DNA of 64,000 bases, from the NCBI RefSeq assembly GCF_000003815.2, contig NC_049989.1:7078734-7142733 (forward strand), read 5' to 3'. Below are positions 37,201-47,402 of the stretch, piece by piece (position 1 is the first letter of the stretch; each line of letters opens with the position of its first letter). Under the pieces are notes generated by a model. It did not search any database, had not been told where the DNA came from, and saw nothing but the letters and a program-made list of their open reading frames with translations. Source of the stretch: Branchiostoma floridae. Lineage: Eukaryota > Chordata > Leptocardii > Amphioxiformes > Branchiostomatidae. Made by a program: the position numbers and the translations under genes.

Positions 37201-39961
37201 CTAAGGAGACAGGCAGAAGGAATACTTGTAGGAAGCTGCTCACCTCCCTTAGTAGGAAGCTGAGTAGGAGGTTTACTCAGTGTAGACATAGGAGACCTAT
37301 AGGACATGTAGGCTGGCTTCTGTTGTAACCTTTAGCATGCTGAGCAGGGTTCTAGCCAGCATCTGTCCTTTGACGGAATTTTGCAGCTGGGGACAAACAA
37401 AAATGTTGCCCATTCCGTCCTCAGAGTGATAGACAAAAATTGGCATGTAAAGATATTAAACAAAATGTACTTTTGCAGAAATTCAGCACAGATGCCATTG
37501 AACCAAGCTGACTCTACTCTACCTGCAAAATTTGCTCCTCAAAATGCAGGAAATAGCACTTCAGAGGGTCTTAGATTTCAACATTTTCCCCGACCCCTCT
37601 ATGACTGTTGTGTGGAAGCCTTTGGCACGAGACAGTATTTCCGTTCAAAATCCAGGGAACAGATAAAAATTTCAGGCTGGCTGGAACACTGATGCCAAAT
37701 AACCAGAGTGTAGCAGAACCAGCTTGACAGTTAACCACCAGCATGCTGTTATGGCATTTATCGTAATTAACTTTTACAATAGGCCATTACTAAAATCAAG
37801 AGAAAACAGTGAATGAAGTTAATGACCATGGACTGGTCCCCTCACTGCCATGGAGTTAACTGTTAAAAGTAAATTCCACGGACATGGAAGTCTTCAAACC
37901 ATGGTTTGGCGAAACATGTTCGCCATCAAAATTCGCTCACAGCTAGAGATAATACATGGTTTGGCGAAACATGTTCGCCATCAAAATTCGCTCACAGCTA
38001 GAGATAATACATTAAAGTAAGTGTTTGTAAGAAATAACTCATGCTACATGTAATTCCAAGATCTAATAAGAAATCCTAGAAATTGAAAAGATGTCACATT
38101 TGATGATGCTTTTCAGGGAGTGTTAGAGGGTGGTAAACATGTTGTGTGGCATTCTTATGCTATTGAATGACTCATACAATCAGGCATGCACAACTGCTAG
38201 TGATACATCCACTTGAGATATTCTCAAAACTAAGGCTGAAAAGGTACTGAATTGCGCATGTTCTTCATGTAGGGGTTAACTTAAAGCATTTTGCTGTGTT
38301 TTTACACCACAATTCCTTTCCACATGCAGATTTTATTCATGCATTTTACCCTTATTGACCCTTATGTCTATAATCATTTTCTCCTCAAATGTTTTTGTTT
38401 GTTCATCTTTTATATTTATTGAAATACCACAAATTTTCCTACCCCCCCTCCAAAAAAAGTTGCCTGTTTTTTTTTAAACATGAAAGTGTGACACAAAGTC
38501 TGCATGAAGTGGAAGGCTATGCCCTAACCAAGTCGTCTCTTCGTCTTTTCAGGATGTGGTTTTATTTCATTTTCAGGACGTCGTCCAACAGAATAATGTT
38601 TTAGTTCTTGAGTCTGTTTTGGCGGTGGAGGAGACGACAGTCAAGGGCAACAAGTGTATCCAGCTGAAGGTCAAGGGCGGGAAGCAGTTTCTCCTTCGTC
38701 CTGAGGTGAGTAGATAGCCTTTTGGTTAATGTTTGTCTGCAGAGTGACCTTCAGTTGTAGGTTGTGAAAGAATGACAACAAAAAGACATATAGCTCATTT
38801 AGGAATATCTGGTATGAAATATATAGTGTTCCGCATTTAAGCGAATGTTTTCCAGCTGGAGGCATTCTGTTCAAGTTCCCGTTCCCAGCTGCAAGCAAAA
38901 TCAGCAGTTTGGCCTGTAGGAAAGTGGTATTACATAAACTGTTAAAGTAGAAGTCAAACCCAACCTGTCTAGGTATACGTATAGCCAATGCTAGTGTAGT
39001 CTCTTTGTACAATTATGTTTATCACTGTTCATTGTCACATGTATGCCACCATGTTTCTAACATGTACTTGCAATTAACCTTCTGGCAAGAACTTGCAGAT
39101 ATTAAGTGAATTTTATTGATGACATCCACTGCAGACTGCAAAAATAGTGCGATAGGGCGAAAAAAAAAACAAGATGGGTGAAAAAACAAACAAGATGGCT
39201 ACATTTTCAAAAATAGGCACCATAAAGTTATGATGACTGCTGTAAAAAGAATTAAAGGGACAAAACATGATATCAGAGCCGACAAGGCATTCATTCCTGT
39301 ATTTAAGACAAGTCATGTAACGTTACTGGTGTGGTAAAAGTGACACTAGTGTGGTAGATTGCAATTGTCATCACCAACAAAGTTGGTAACCACACTCATA
39401 GCTTCCATATTGGTGTCACTTTTACAACTATCCAATAAGTTTCATTTCTACAACTACAGTTCTGGGTACCTCGCAAGTGTCACTTCTACAAGTACAATTA
39501 TTAGGCTACGACACAATATATTTGCTCATTTTGGTACTTCATCGTCATGTTGACCATCCCTGCAGAAGAAAAAAAATCTCTTTTTTTTCTGAAATCATGC
39601 AAAAATTAATGCGCATGCTGATGTCATCCATAAAATTTACTTGCTGTGGCTTAAACTAAACTTTCAGTAATACAGATGAGCACGTCCACTATATCCTTGA
39701 TATTTTTAAAGACCAAGCTGGACTACAGGGTTGATGTACATGTGTGTATGTACCTGTGATGTTGTACAACACCATCATGATCTTTGTACCCTACAGAGTG
39801 ACCCAGAGTTTGTCCAGTGGATGAAGGAGATAAAGGACGCCCTGATGGAGGCTCAGCGCGTCATGAGCATGGCGCCCAAACAGTTCGCTAAGTCCAGCTC
39901 CAGCTCTGCGTCTGACCTCGGGAAAGTCCCTCTGGCGCAGAGAAACAGCAACGGGAACTGA
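15528..39961 (+). CDS. GRK2: G protein-coupled receptor kinase 2/3 (beta-adrenergic receptor kinase)
   Basis: Cytosolic Ser/Thr kinase that phosphorylates active GPCRs and binds G-beta-gamma and lipid through its PH domain. Exons: 15528-15640, 15917-15993, 22154-22227, 25773-25874, 26425-26499, 26776-26837, 27207-27258, 27638-27729, 28023-28122, 29659-29740, 30509-30639, 30967-31061, 31694-31801, 32618-32684, 33820-33920, 34328-34394, 34816-34987, 35166-35246, 35679-35815, 38577-38705, 39797-39961. All phases match; 2082 nt give 693 residues (human GRK2 689). Order: N-terminal [23 protein letters not shown]-homology region (about 50-180), kinase with [10 protein letters not shown] at 198, YRDLKPAN, the GRK-typical DLG in place of DFG, MAPEVL, then PH domain (about 555-655) with [15 protein letters not shown]. 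It is a single pre-duplication type by inference, so GRK2 versus GRK3 is not resolved. Exon 20 has a second in-frame acceptor at 38551. Confidence 0.97.
16865..16996. mobile_element. Partial pogo/Tigger-like element (one end)
   Basis: It begins TA then CAGTCAAACCTGTATTAGCG and matches, in inverted orientation, the last 120 bp or so of the element ending at 19558, including the CCATAGTGGCCACTTTTTGT stretch. The other end is missing. Confidence 0.7.
17010..17025. repeat. Short CAAGGA hairpin
   Basis: CAAGGA-AAGC-TCCTTG, a 6-bp stem. A weak member of the CAAGGAG hairpin set. Confidence 0.5.
18239..18373. repeat. Imperfect (ACTC/ATTC)n microsatellite
   Basis: About 135 bp of four-base units ACTC and ATTC with occasional ACTT. 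It gives long Ser/His/Thr-rich frames that are not genes. Confidence 0.9.
18647..19558. mobile_element. pogo/Tigger-like non-autonomous DNA transposon, 912 bp
   Basis: It starts CAGTCAAACCTGTCTATAGC and ends GCTAATACAGGTTTGACTG, with TA on both flanks (18645-18646, 19559-19560). The sub-terminal regions repeat GCGGCCAC/GTGGCC words. No transposase frame is present. The assignment to pogo/Tigger rests on the CAGT...ACTG ends and TA duplication. Confidence 0.7.
19883..19917. repeat. Perfect 12-bp hairpin
   Basis: TTATGTAACCAC and GTGGTTACATAA around an 11-nt loop, in GRK2 intron 2. Origin unknown. Confidence 0.7.
23905..24055 (+). mobile_element. Possible second tRNA-derived SINE fragment
   Basis: CTTAGTGGTTAGTGCC resembles a Pol III A box, and GAGTTCAAATCC about 30 nt later resembles a B box. 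The tail is purine-rich. It lies directly upstream of the intact SINE. Confidence 0.4.
24076..24565 (+). mobile_element. tRNA-derived SINE with A and B boxes and poly-A tail
   Basis: The head GGGGCCGCGTAGCACAGTGG contains an A box (TAGCACAGTGG), and GGTTCGAATCC is a perfect B box. A body of about 400 bp follows, including CCCTTGGGAAAGGCACTTTA, and the element ends in a run of about 20 A. It would be transcribed by Pol III and moved by a partner LINE. No clear target duplication was seen. Confidence 0.85.
26107..26308. mobile_element. MITE with TACTGTAAATGCA ends
   Basis: Inverted termini TACTGTAAATGCA and TGCATTTACAGTA, with TA at the outer edge, enclose about 200 bp. The interior repeats TTTAAGTTTGCGGTAGC-type words and their complement. 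It lies in the GRK2 intron before exon 5. Confidence 0.75.
27128..27147. repeat. (TA)n microsatellite
   Basis: About ten TA units just upstream of GRK2 exon 7. Confidence 0.85.
28123..29658. other. GRK2 intron 9 (1.5 kb)
   Basis: No coding exon or clear mobile element. At 29548-29589 the 19-nt word TGTTTGTTTTCTTCCAAAC occurs twice in tandem. Confidence 0.7.
30129..30508 (+). repeat. Ten-copy 38-bp minisatellite ending at the exon 11 splice acceptor
   Basis: Ten exact-length 38-bp units start GCAGATTAGCTGAGAA and end TCCTGTGTTGCTAG. Copies differ mainly at one dinucleotide: CA in 1-2, TA in 3-4, CC in 5-9, and CA with an extra TCTC change in 10. The final AG of copy 10 is the acceptor used for GRK2 exon 11, so every unit carries a copy of that acceptor and its pyrimidine tract. 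Confidence 0.97.
30658..30687. repeat. Perfect 30-bp palindrome
   Basis: TATGACCAGTTTC, TATA, GAAACTGGTCATA: every base pairs. It begins 19 bp after GRK2 exon 11, in the intron. Confidence 0.85.
31802..32617. other. GRK2 intron 13
   Basis: No coding exon. It contains the hammerhead-like sequence at 32501. Confidence 0.7.
32501..32542 (+). ncRNA. Hammerhead-ribozyme-like motif, probably a retroelement remnant
   Basis: The order of parts fits a type I hammerhead: GTCA (helix I), CTGACGA (core CUGANGA), GGATAG...CTATCC (6-bp helix II with loop TGGATT), GAAA, then CGTC followed by TGAC, which pairs with GTCA. Helix III is almost absent, and one extra A precedes helix II, which is not canonical. 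Minimal hammerheads of this kind are known in Penelope-like elements and retrozymes. Activity is not shown. Confidence 0.4.
32685..33819. other. GRK2 intron 14 (1.1 kb)
   Basis: No coding exon or recognised repeat. Repeated GATTGG/CCAATCA words occur at 32998-33102. Confidence 0.6.
34239..34269. repeat. (AT)n microsatellite
   Basis: About 15 AT units, 58 bp upstream of GRK2 exon 16. Confidence 0.9.
36345..36619. other. Assembly gap (275 N) in GRK2 intron 19
   Basis: The non-round length suggests an estimated gap size. Flanking exons 19 and 20 join in phase, but a small alternative exon inside cannot be excluded. Confidence 0.99.
37345..37691. mobile_element. Diverged hAT-like MITE, relative of 2638-2939
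   Basis: It starts CAGGGTTCTAGCCAGC and ends GGCTGGCTGGAACACTG. It shares interior words with the copy at 2638, such as ATGTTGCCCATTCCGTCCTC and CTCAAAATGCAGGAAATA. The flanks match poorly, so the target duplication has decayed. Confidence 0.65.
37900..38009. repeat. Exact tandem duplication of a 55-bp unit
   Basis: Two identical copies of a unit beginning CATGGTTTGGCGAAACATGT; each contains the internal inverted pair GGCGAA/TTCGCC. Located in GRK2 intron 19. Confidence 0.9.
38546..38585 (+). promoter_or_regulatory. Duplicated 3' splice site of GRK2 exon 20
   Basis: TTTTCAGGATGTGGT and TTTTCAGGACGTCGT lie 24 nt apart. Using the upstream AG (38551-38552) instead of the downstream one (38575-38576) adds eight in-frame residues, DVVLFHFQ, before DVVQQN. 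Both options keep the PH domain open. The downstream site fits the phase and usual length better. Confidence 0.6.
39105..39650 (-). mobile_element. Harbinger-like MITE, copy 1 (one end decayed)
   Basis: About 546 bp, in reverse orientation to the 539-bp copy at 45601 and alike along its length. The right end reads GATGTCATCCATAAAATTTA then CTTGCTGTGGC followed by TTA; the left end is eroded to GAATTTTATTGATGACATCC. It lies in the last GRK2 intron. Confidence 0.75.
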
Positions 39962-41932
39962 CATCCGACAGGGAAATCCATAAACCCGTAAATGTAGCAC
40001 ACAAATGTACACCCAGAACCATCATGGACATGTACACCGTCCAGCCAGCTGCCCACTGTAACCTGTACACCCCTATGAAGCAGTGGTGCAATCCACAGCC
40101 GCTATAAATGTTTGCAGTGGTGTTTTTTCTAGTCTCCTTATAGATATTCACCTTCAAAGTTGGTGTATTAATTTGTACTCAATATGAGTAAGGATAAAGG
40201 ACTGTAACTGTTACAGTCTCTCATTGTAAACTTGAACAAGAAGAATCACCTGAACAGAAAGATAGAAGAGTTCTTGCAAGAAAGCTTGATCTCGGTCACA
40301 ATTGAAATGCTTTCTTTGCTTGTATCCTTCTTTCATGTGCAGCATAAATATCTCACCAATTGTGAAGACATTGGTTAGAGATAGAAGAAGACACCATTAT
40401 GCTTCATGGGGGTGGTTTGTACAGGGGTAAGTGCGGAGTAACCTTGTACTAATCCTACACCTTGGTCTAATAACTCACTCCTGTGACGTGCAATATGTGA
40501 TATATATACCTTTGTAGACAAAAGCCATTCAATACATCATAGGTGGTGAGAGCTGGGAAGTTGCTACATTTAGTACATCAATCCCAGGTCACACAGACGT
40601 CACTATGGCAGTATAGATCTTGATCATGTGATCAGGACATTGTGCCATTTGCAGAATCTTCAACCCATCCCATCATGCAACAGTGCTGTGGCATTGCCAA
40701 ATATGGCTTGGCCCCTATCACATGACCATGTCATACTTGTATGACCTTGGAGTTGGTGTGAATGTAGCCACGTTCTTAAAGGTATTTAGACAACATATTT
40801 GTAAGCTTGGGATGTAGATTATGATAAAGTTAATACACTTTTAGGTATGAAGCAAAAGACTGGAGACTAAATGTAAAAAACTTTACAAGCGATGTGTTTA
40901 CATCATTGATAGAAAATATCCCTTAAGTCCAGCATATTTTTTAAAATTTAACCAAAAAAGTTCAAACTTTACCTTTAATATGTTGCAGTCTTAAAAGTGA
41001 TTTATCTTTGTAGAGATTAGTGTTCCTTGAGGATTTCATGATATTTTAAAGAAACAAATAGTAAGTTTACCTAAAGTCTGGTCTGGCCCTGTCAGCAACT
41101 TCAGGTAATGCTAAAATTTTATGGTCTAGATTGAGAATATCATGGTTCTAAAACACTGTTTAGCCCCTTCCCTTAAAGGTACAAGCATATCTTGATGGAA
41201 AAGTATTGTAGGATTGTGGCATAAGCATTTTTTGGATGGACAGATTGAAGACAGTGACTGCTGGAAAATATCAGAAATAATGCCACTGTGTGAAGTAACT
41301 TCTATAAACCTTTTAAACTTCAGACATTTTTGTTGATCTTGTTGCAAATAATGATTTTTTTTTTTAAATTTCGAGATACATGACATTATTGAGATAAAAT
41401 TTGGGTCCAGGGCATGTTCCTGTCAGTATTGGTAAGTATAGTTGGGTACATTGTGTATAAAGTACTAAAATATATTGAGTAATTACTTAATTAAGACTAT
41501 AAGCTTATTCTTGTCATTGGTGTATGATTTAGAAATAACTTGAAGGCAGTGTCACTTAATGGTAAATCATTTCCTACGCATTGCAATGTTGGCTCCAAGA
41601 CAACAAAAACTACAGAAAACCTCTATAAAATGTTGTAGAATCAACATAATTTGACAATGAAAAGCTTTAAGAACAAATTATTTATGAAATAAAACATCTA
41701 TGGAAGCAGGTCTTCTGGCAAAAATGTTCAAGGTGGTAAAGAAGTCATTCAGAAAGATGCTTTTAAAAAACTACATGTCCCAAACCCCGGCTCTGAAGCT
41801 GAAATTGAAGCCTATCGGTAATCTACTGTTGTCATAGGACTCTACATGGTGGACTTGATCTCTATTCTGCAATACTTAATGAGCCTACAGCATCAGAAGT
41901 AGGTTTTTGTGAATGACACAGGTTGCTATAAC

Positions 41933-41961
41933 CAAGGAGGTCCCTTCTTTCAACCTCCTTG
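41933..41961. repeat. CAAGGAGGT hairpin
   Basis: CAAGGAGGT, an 11-nt loop, ACCTCCTTG. Same stem as 12260 and 13018, over 28 kb away. Confidence 0.75.
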
Positions 41962-42446
41962 CTATAACTAGGGGGTATAGCTACATGTAATCTCTCACAT
42001 CTGTCAAGTCAGTGCCATTTGATAAGAGCAAAGTTCAACCATTTTTAGCAACCAGTGTACTGTAGGATTGCAGGTATGCTGTATACAACCTTTCCTGAAG
42101 TCAACTACTACTTGACCGTCTGAGGTTTTGATGTTAAGATTTGTGTTCTTTTGTAAGTTTCAGTTGTGCACAATGGTTGAAGTTGGGTTATTTCGGAGCT
42201 GTGTTTACTTTGTTCACACTGACAACTGTTACAGTTGCCATTCTCAACATACGCACTATAACTACATGTAGAACTCTTCTGTTAGAAAGTCATATTAATA
42301 TATTCCTGTAAAGTGTATGTGTTTTAGCATCACATCATTGTCAATTATTGTAATACTATTAAGGAATACACATAATATTATTAATCATATTGATCAACTT
42401 TTGTTGCTTCCTAAAGGCAGTGATGATGTTTATATCAAAGTTGCAA

Positions 42447-42563
42447 AATCTATGATTTTTCTTAAAGATATCTGTTATCAATATTTTCTATCCCATTTGT
42501 TGAGCATAATCTATGATTTTAAAAACATCTGTTATCAATATTTCCTATCCCGTTTGTTAAGAG
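42447..42563. repeat. Imperfect tandem duplication, about 60-bp unit
   Basis: AATCTATGATTTT...ATCTGTTATCAATATTTTCTATCCC occurs twice with a few differences. It produces a repetitive chance frame. Confidence 0.8.
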
Positions 42564-43438
42564 TTGGTCAGCTTGATTTCTGAGCAGAGCTGTACACATG
42601 TACCATCATTTGTTCTTTAAGTGCACATTTTGAAAACTGCAAGTTTTCAACAGCTCAATATGTGTGTAATGCATTTCGGTAAAAGATCATGGTCACCATG
42701 TCACAACAGGTGGCCCACTCCCCAGAGACTATATAAGTTTCCTTGCTGCTTTTGTTGCCAGACTCTGTAGTTTACTAGTTTCAAGCTGGTATGTTACACC
42801 AAGAGGCAGTTTTACTTGCTATACTGCTACATGTACATGTAGCTGATAAAGTCGGCAGGAAAACCAGCAATGGAAAGTATGATTGAGCAAGGTTTAGTCT
42901 ACTCATGAATTGAACCGACCAAAAGAATAGTGCTCCATATAACCTCTTCAAAAGAAATGAAGATCTGAATCATTGTTAACATTGAAAACTGCAGAACTCA
43001 TACAGAGAAGTGAAAGCTCAAGTATGACTTTGTTAGGTGACTTGAATTGTACACATTCCTAGACATGAGGTTCTCAACTTAATGTACCTCACGGAGAAAA
43101 ATAACGTGTAAAAATACTTCCTTATTAAAATACATAATAATTAATTATTATGGAAGATATGGATATATCACTGAAGGATAATAATTTTATTGCGATTACA
43201 AGAGATTGACTTTAAGGCAAAAGTGCATTAGATTCAGCCCTAGACTGATGATTATTGGTTCATCTTTCAAACTTTACAATTAGTTGTGTAATACTTAAGA
43301 TGGAGATAATTTATTACTCTAGCACAGAAACAGGGAGCTACATTTTGTAGGATGTTAGAATCACTGTTCTCTTATTATGTTATGTAACCTGTATGTATAT
43401 ACTCTATCAAACTTGTGTTCACAGAACATGTCTGTCTC

Positions 43439-43613
43439 TACTCTCCAAGCAGAGGTCGAATCGCGCAGATATAGTAGTAGTCGAAAAAATTACACCGGCG
43501 CTCTTCCTACCTCNNNNNNNNNNNNNNNNNNNNNNNNNNNNNNNNNNNNNNNNNNNNNNNNNNNNNNNNNNNNNNNNNNNNNNNNNNNNNNNNNNNNNNN
43601 NNNNNNNNNNNNN
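43439..43613. other. Transposon end fragment next to a 100-N gap
   Basis: TACTCTCCAAGCAGAGGTC at 43439-43457 matches the end motif of the 14615-14864 composite. The gap runs 43514-43613, so the rest of the element is probably in the unassembled part. Confidence 0.6.
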
Positions 43614-45600
43614 AGAGTAGTCTGTCTCATTCACAACTGCCCTACTACTTAAGGACATAAAGTCGCGGGATCACCATGCTTACGTCATTTATCATGGTAC
43701 TTATACATCCTCATAAACACCCCGCCAAACAGCTGTATTTCCAGTCCAGGTCCTACCTCACACAACCACATGTCCTATACTGGGTTATTTGAACAGAATC
43801 AGACAGACATGGATGTGATATTTTGCACTATTTGCCTGTTCTTCACATCAGTACTTCTTGTAGTGTCTAGTGGCTTATTATTCCCTGCTCAAATTCTGTC
43901 CGATAGAACATGAAGAAAAGTATGTACTTTGGTTTAAGTTTGAGCCATAACATTTTTCTGATTTCTGTGCCATGATGAATTAAGATTAGATGTATTTTGC
44001 TGAAAACATGCAATAATGGTAGCCATAAGCTGGCAATGGGCATATTCCAGATTCTTAAGTTGGTAAACTGAAGCACCACTTTCTCCCAGACTTAATAGAA
44101 AGAATACTTAATTATGATCACTGGTTTTAGTTAATTCACAGCAGGGACTGAGGACCTGTTGGAAAGGGGGCAATATAGAAGACACTCCTGTACATAGGGG
44201 AAAAGACATCTGTACAGTTGACTATCTTGTCTTTAGTTGTGATGTAACACTGATGATGTGTTTGACATTGTTGCTTGTGTATACATGTTGTCTGCCATGC
44301 TCCGTGCCATTTCTGTCGCTGCAGTTGTGTACAGGACCAAAGTGAGACAAGTTTAAGTGATTCCTGTTGCTCCAATAGTACTAAAGAATTCTTATATGAA
44401 TAATTCTATTTGTTATGTTTTATTTTGGAGTAGGTGTAATTTTTGTGCTTGTAAGGGCAGAGTTGTCTGTATCATACTTTAAGTGTGCAGAGGGGATGGA
44501 AAGAATATCTCTTTAAGTCTAATGCTGGGTATGTATGTATACATAATTTAAGTCTGGTACCTGTAGGCAGGCAATAGATGTTGTTCCGTTCCTTTGATAA
44601 AGTAAATGTACTTCCCTGGTTCTATGGAGCTCGAGGGTCCAGCTAGGGTTTTGAGCAGTGATATGTTGGACAAGAGGCATGATGATGCTTCTGCCAATGA
44701 CTGTACCATATCTACATGTCTTTGTTAAAACTATGTCAAGTTTGACTGGAGGAATAAACTGTGTCTATGAGAAAAGAATTGTGTTATACTGTGAACTGAA
44801 ATTCATTCTAAACATTGCGTTTGTAGTTTTCATGCAGGTATCATATTCTGCTTGTAATATTTCAGAGAGGGGACACGTACAGTGTATAATTATGCAGAGT
44901 AAGTACACATGTAGAACTGACGAGAAGCAGTATTCAAGTTTCTGCCTTCACAGCAAGTAAAAGTGATTAGATTGACCAAGCTCACAATGTTGTGTCTCAC
45001 ATATTGATTCACAACCGTGCTACAAAAGCAAGCTCTCTTGACTCTCTGGCTCGTAAATGTTCCGAGGCTGTAACAAAGCTGATAACGTTATCCTTAAACC
45101 CGTTTAGACACTTTCCCCGTCTTCTACCAAGGGAAACTAGAAGGAACTTTGGTTCAAACAAGCTGGCTACTGCAACCAGAGCTCTTTATTACATGCTTGA
45201 AAAAAGCATGTACTGTTTCTGGTAGGGATCTTTGTGATTCCGGACCTATATCTTTAGAACCTCTGGATGGATTGCGATTTCCTTTGCTATGGGGATAGAG
45301 TGTGTGACCTATTGTGCTATTAAGTAGATTAGAAGTTTGCTGTTGTTTTGTGGTTCGTTTAAAAAAAAATTATTTACACCCCTTTTTGACAGGAGTAGGG
45401 TGGTCCCAGTAACTGATACCGTAACAGTAACTGATAAAGCATGCCAGCTGGGTAATTAGGCATCCGCTGGTGCGGGGTGAATCACTATATACACATTAGG
45501 GATATGAAGCTGATGGCTGCACAGATCCACAACTAGTAGAAAGAGTAACTGTGACTATCCCTGTCACCTCTGTATGGAACGAACCAGTATATACACATTA
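43614..45600. other. Gene-free stretch
   Basis: No exon supported. The frame at 44992-45225 shows no family motif. Contains the apparent empty site (45486-45506) for the Harbinger-like insertion. Confidence 0.4.
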
Positions 45601-46139
45601 GGCCACAGCAAGTAAATATTATGGATGACATCAGCGCGCGCATTAATTTTTGCCTGATTTCAGAAAAAAAAAAAGAATTTTTTTCTTCTGCAGGGATGGT
45701 CAACATGACGATAAAGTACCAAAATGAGCAAATATATTGTGTTATAGCCTGATAATTGTACTTGTAGAAGTGACACTTGCGAGGTACCCAGGACTGTAGT
45801 TGTAGAAGTGAAACTTATTGGATAATTGTAAAAGTGACACCAATATGGAAGCTATGAGTGTGGTTACCAACTTTGTTGGTGATGCAAGTCTACCACACTA
45901 GTGTCACTTTTACCACACCAGTACATGTCTTAAATACAGGAATGAATGCCTTGTTGGCTCTGATATCATGTTTTGTCCCTTTAATTCTTTTTACAACACT
46001 CATCACAACTTTATGGAGCCTATTTTTGAAAATGTAGCCATCTTGTTTTTTTTTTCACCCATCTTGTTTTTTTTCACCCTATCGCACTATTTTTGCAGTC
46101 TGCAGAGGATGTCATCCATAAAATTTACTTGCTGTGGCC
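45601..46139 (+). mobile_element. Harbinger-like MITE, intact copy with TTA target duplication
   Basis: 539 bp with inverted ends of about 35 bp starting GGCCACAGCAAGTAAAT. TTA flanks both sides (45598-45600 and 46140-46142); a 3-bp TWA duplication is typical of PIF/Harbinger. The interior has no transposase. The related copy is at 39105. Confidence 0.85.
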
Positions 46140-46335
46140 TTAGGGATATGTGCCAGGTGCAGGTGTAACAATAGGAAATAAAAAGGAAATGGTCAGAGGT
46201 CACCAGAAAGGTGTAGTTTTGGATTTTACCGTTTACCATAGGTAGATATATAAGAACAATGATGGAATAATTTTGCCAAACGTCAAACCATATCAAACCC
46301 ACAACACACCATACGCACCATCACAAAACAAAATA

Positions 46336-46435
46336 NNNNNNNNNNNNNNNNNNNNNNNNNNNNNNNNNNNNNNNNNNNNNNNNNNNNNNNNNNNNNNNNN
46401 NNNNNNNNNNNNNNNNNNNNNNNNNNNNNNNNNNN
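46336..46435. other. Assembly gap (100 N)
   Basis: Placeholder-length gap about 1 kb upstream of the secreted cysteine-rich gene. Confidence 0.99.
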
Positions 46436-47284
46436 TATCAACTGCTTGGAGGTTTAGATCGACAGTCGCTTACACTGTGCTATATGATTTGTGATCTGAG
46501 TAAGCAGGGGTTAGAAGTTACCTTTCCGACCAACCCGTGCTGAAAAGTCAAAGTTTAGACGTAATGCATTGCTCAACAATAGAGTATGTGGAGAGGTATA
46601 ACCTCAAGCATTGCTCAAAACAGATTGTCGATCTGAACCACAATGGATTTTCCTGTTATCTATAACTCATTTACTTACTTGCTTCTTTGCTAGCAAAGAA
46701 TGGGGATTACCTTACAAAACAGACCAATTTTGTTATTGAATTTGCAACAGATCTAAGATCCCTGACTGCAGTACCTCAGTTCGCCATAGGGTGTCTCTTT
46801 TCAACCCTACCGACAGAGAGTTGGAGACCACAGTGACGCTACTTCATACTGGGTCCGCGCACATCGATTTTTGTTATTCGATCTCCTGTGAATGTGGACA
46901 ACATAACGAAGTGAACTTCTGGGAGAAGAAGTATAGAAATAAGTTTTCTTCACCTTCTTTCAAAAAAAAAATTGAAACAACTTAGCTAACACATATTGAG
47001 CTGAAAGATCGAAAAGCAACGGCAAAACGGTAAAAATCTAACGAAAAATAGCAATAAAATCAAAACGTTTGATCTAAACTTGAGAATTCATGAAGACGCC
47101 TGGCAAAGACGATAAGGGGGCCCGGGCGATTTCATCAGCCGACAGGAAAGGGTCGTTAAATAACTATCTGCCTTGACGCAGATCCTGCGACCAAAGACCA
47201 ATGAAAATCAGTCTTTCATCTAAGGACGACTTCCTGCCTTGTGGGTGGACATATTCTAATTAACAAATACGTCATTACGTATCA

Positions 47285-47294
47285 GTGACGTCAC
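47285..47294. promoter_or_regulatory. CRE palindrome in promoter of the secreted cysteine-rich gene
   Basis: GTGACGTCAC, a perfect 10-bp CRE, lies about 110 bp upstream of the ATG. A related TACGTCATTACGTA lies just before it. Position and sequence fit CREB/ATF control; inferred from motif only. Confidence 0.45.
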
Positions 47295-47402
47295 TACAGA
47301 TCGGCGATATTCAGAACAAAACAGCCAGCTCGTCTAAGTCTTAAGTAGTTCAGCAATACGCTTTCTGTTATCTTAGACATTGGGGCTTTGTAACATATAA
47401 GG

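Larger units (their letters stand above)
39962..43438 (+). other. GRK2 3' UTR and downstream DNA
   Basis: No exon-like frame. The GRK2 3' UTR begins here; an AATAAA-type signal at about 41689 is one possible end, but the end cannot be fixed. It contains a CAAGGAG hairpin at 41933 and a local duplication at 42447. Confidence 0.5.

Noticed and set aside
42317-42583. 88-codon frame with an internally repeated YQYFLS motif
   Set aside because: The repeat is the translation of a local DNA duplication at 42447-42563 downstream of GRK2; no other coding sign.
44992-45225. Frame with basic N-terminal half, looked like a retroelement remnant
   Set aside because: No reverse transcriptase, integrase or endonuclease motif could be seen.
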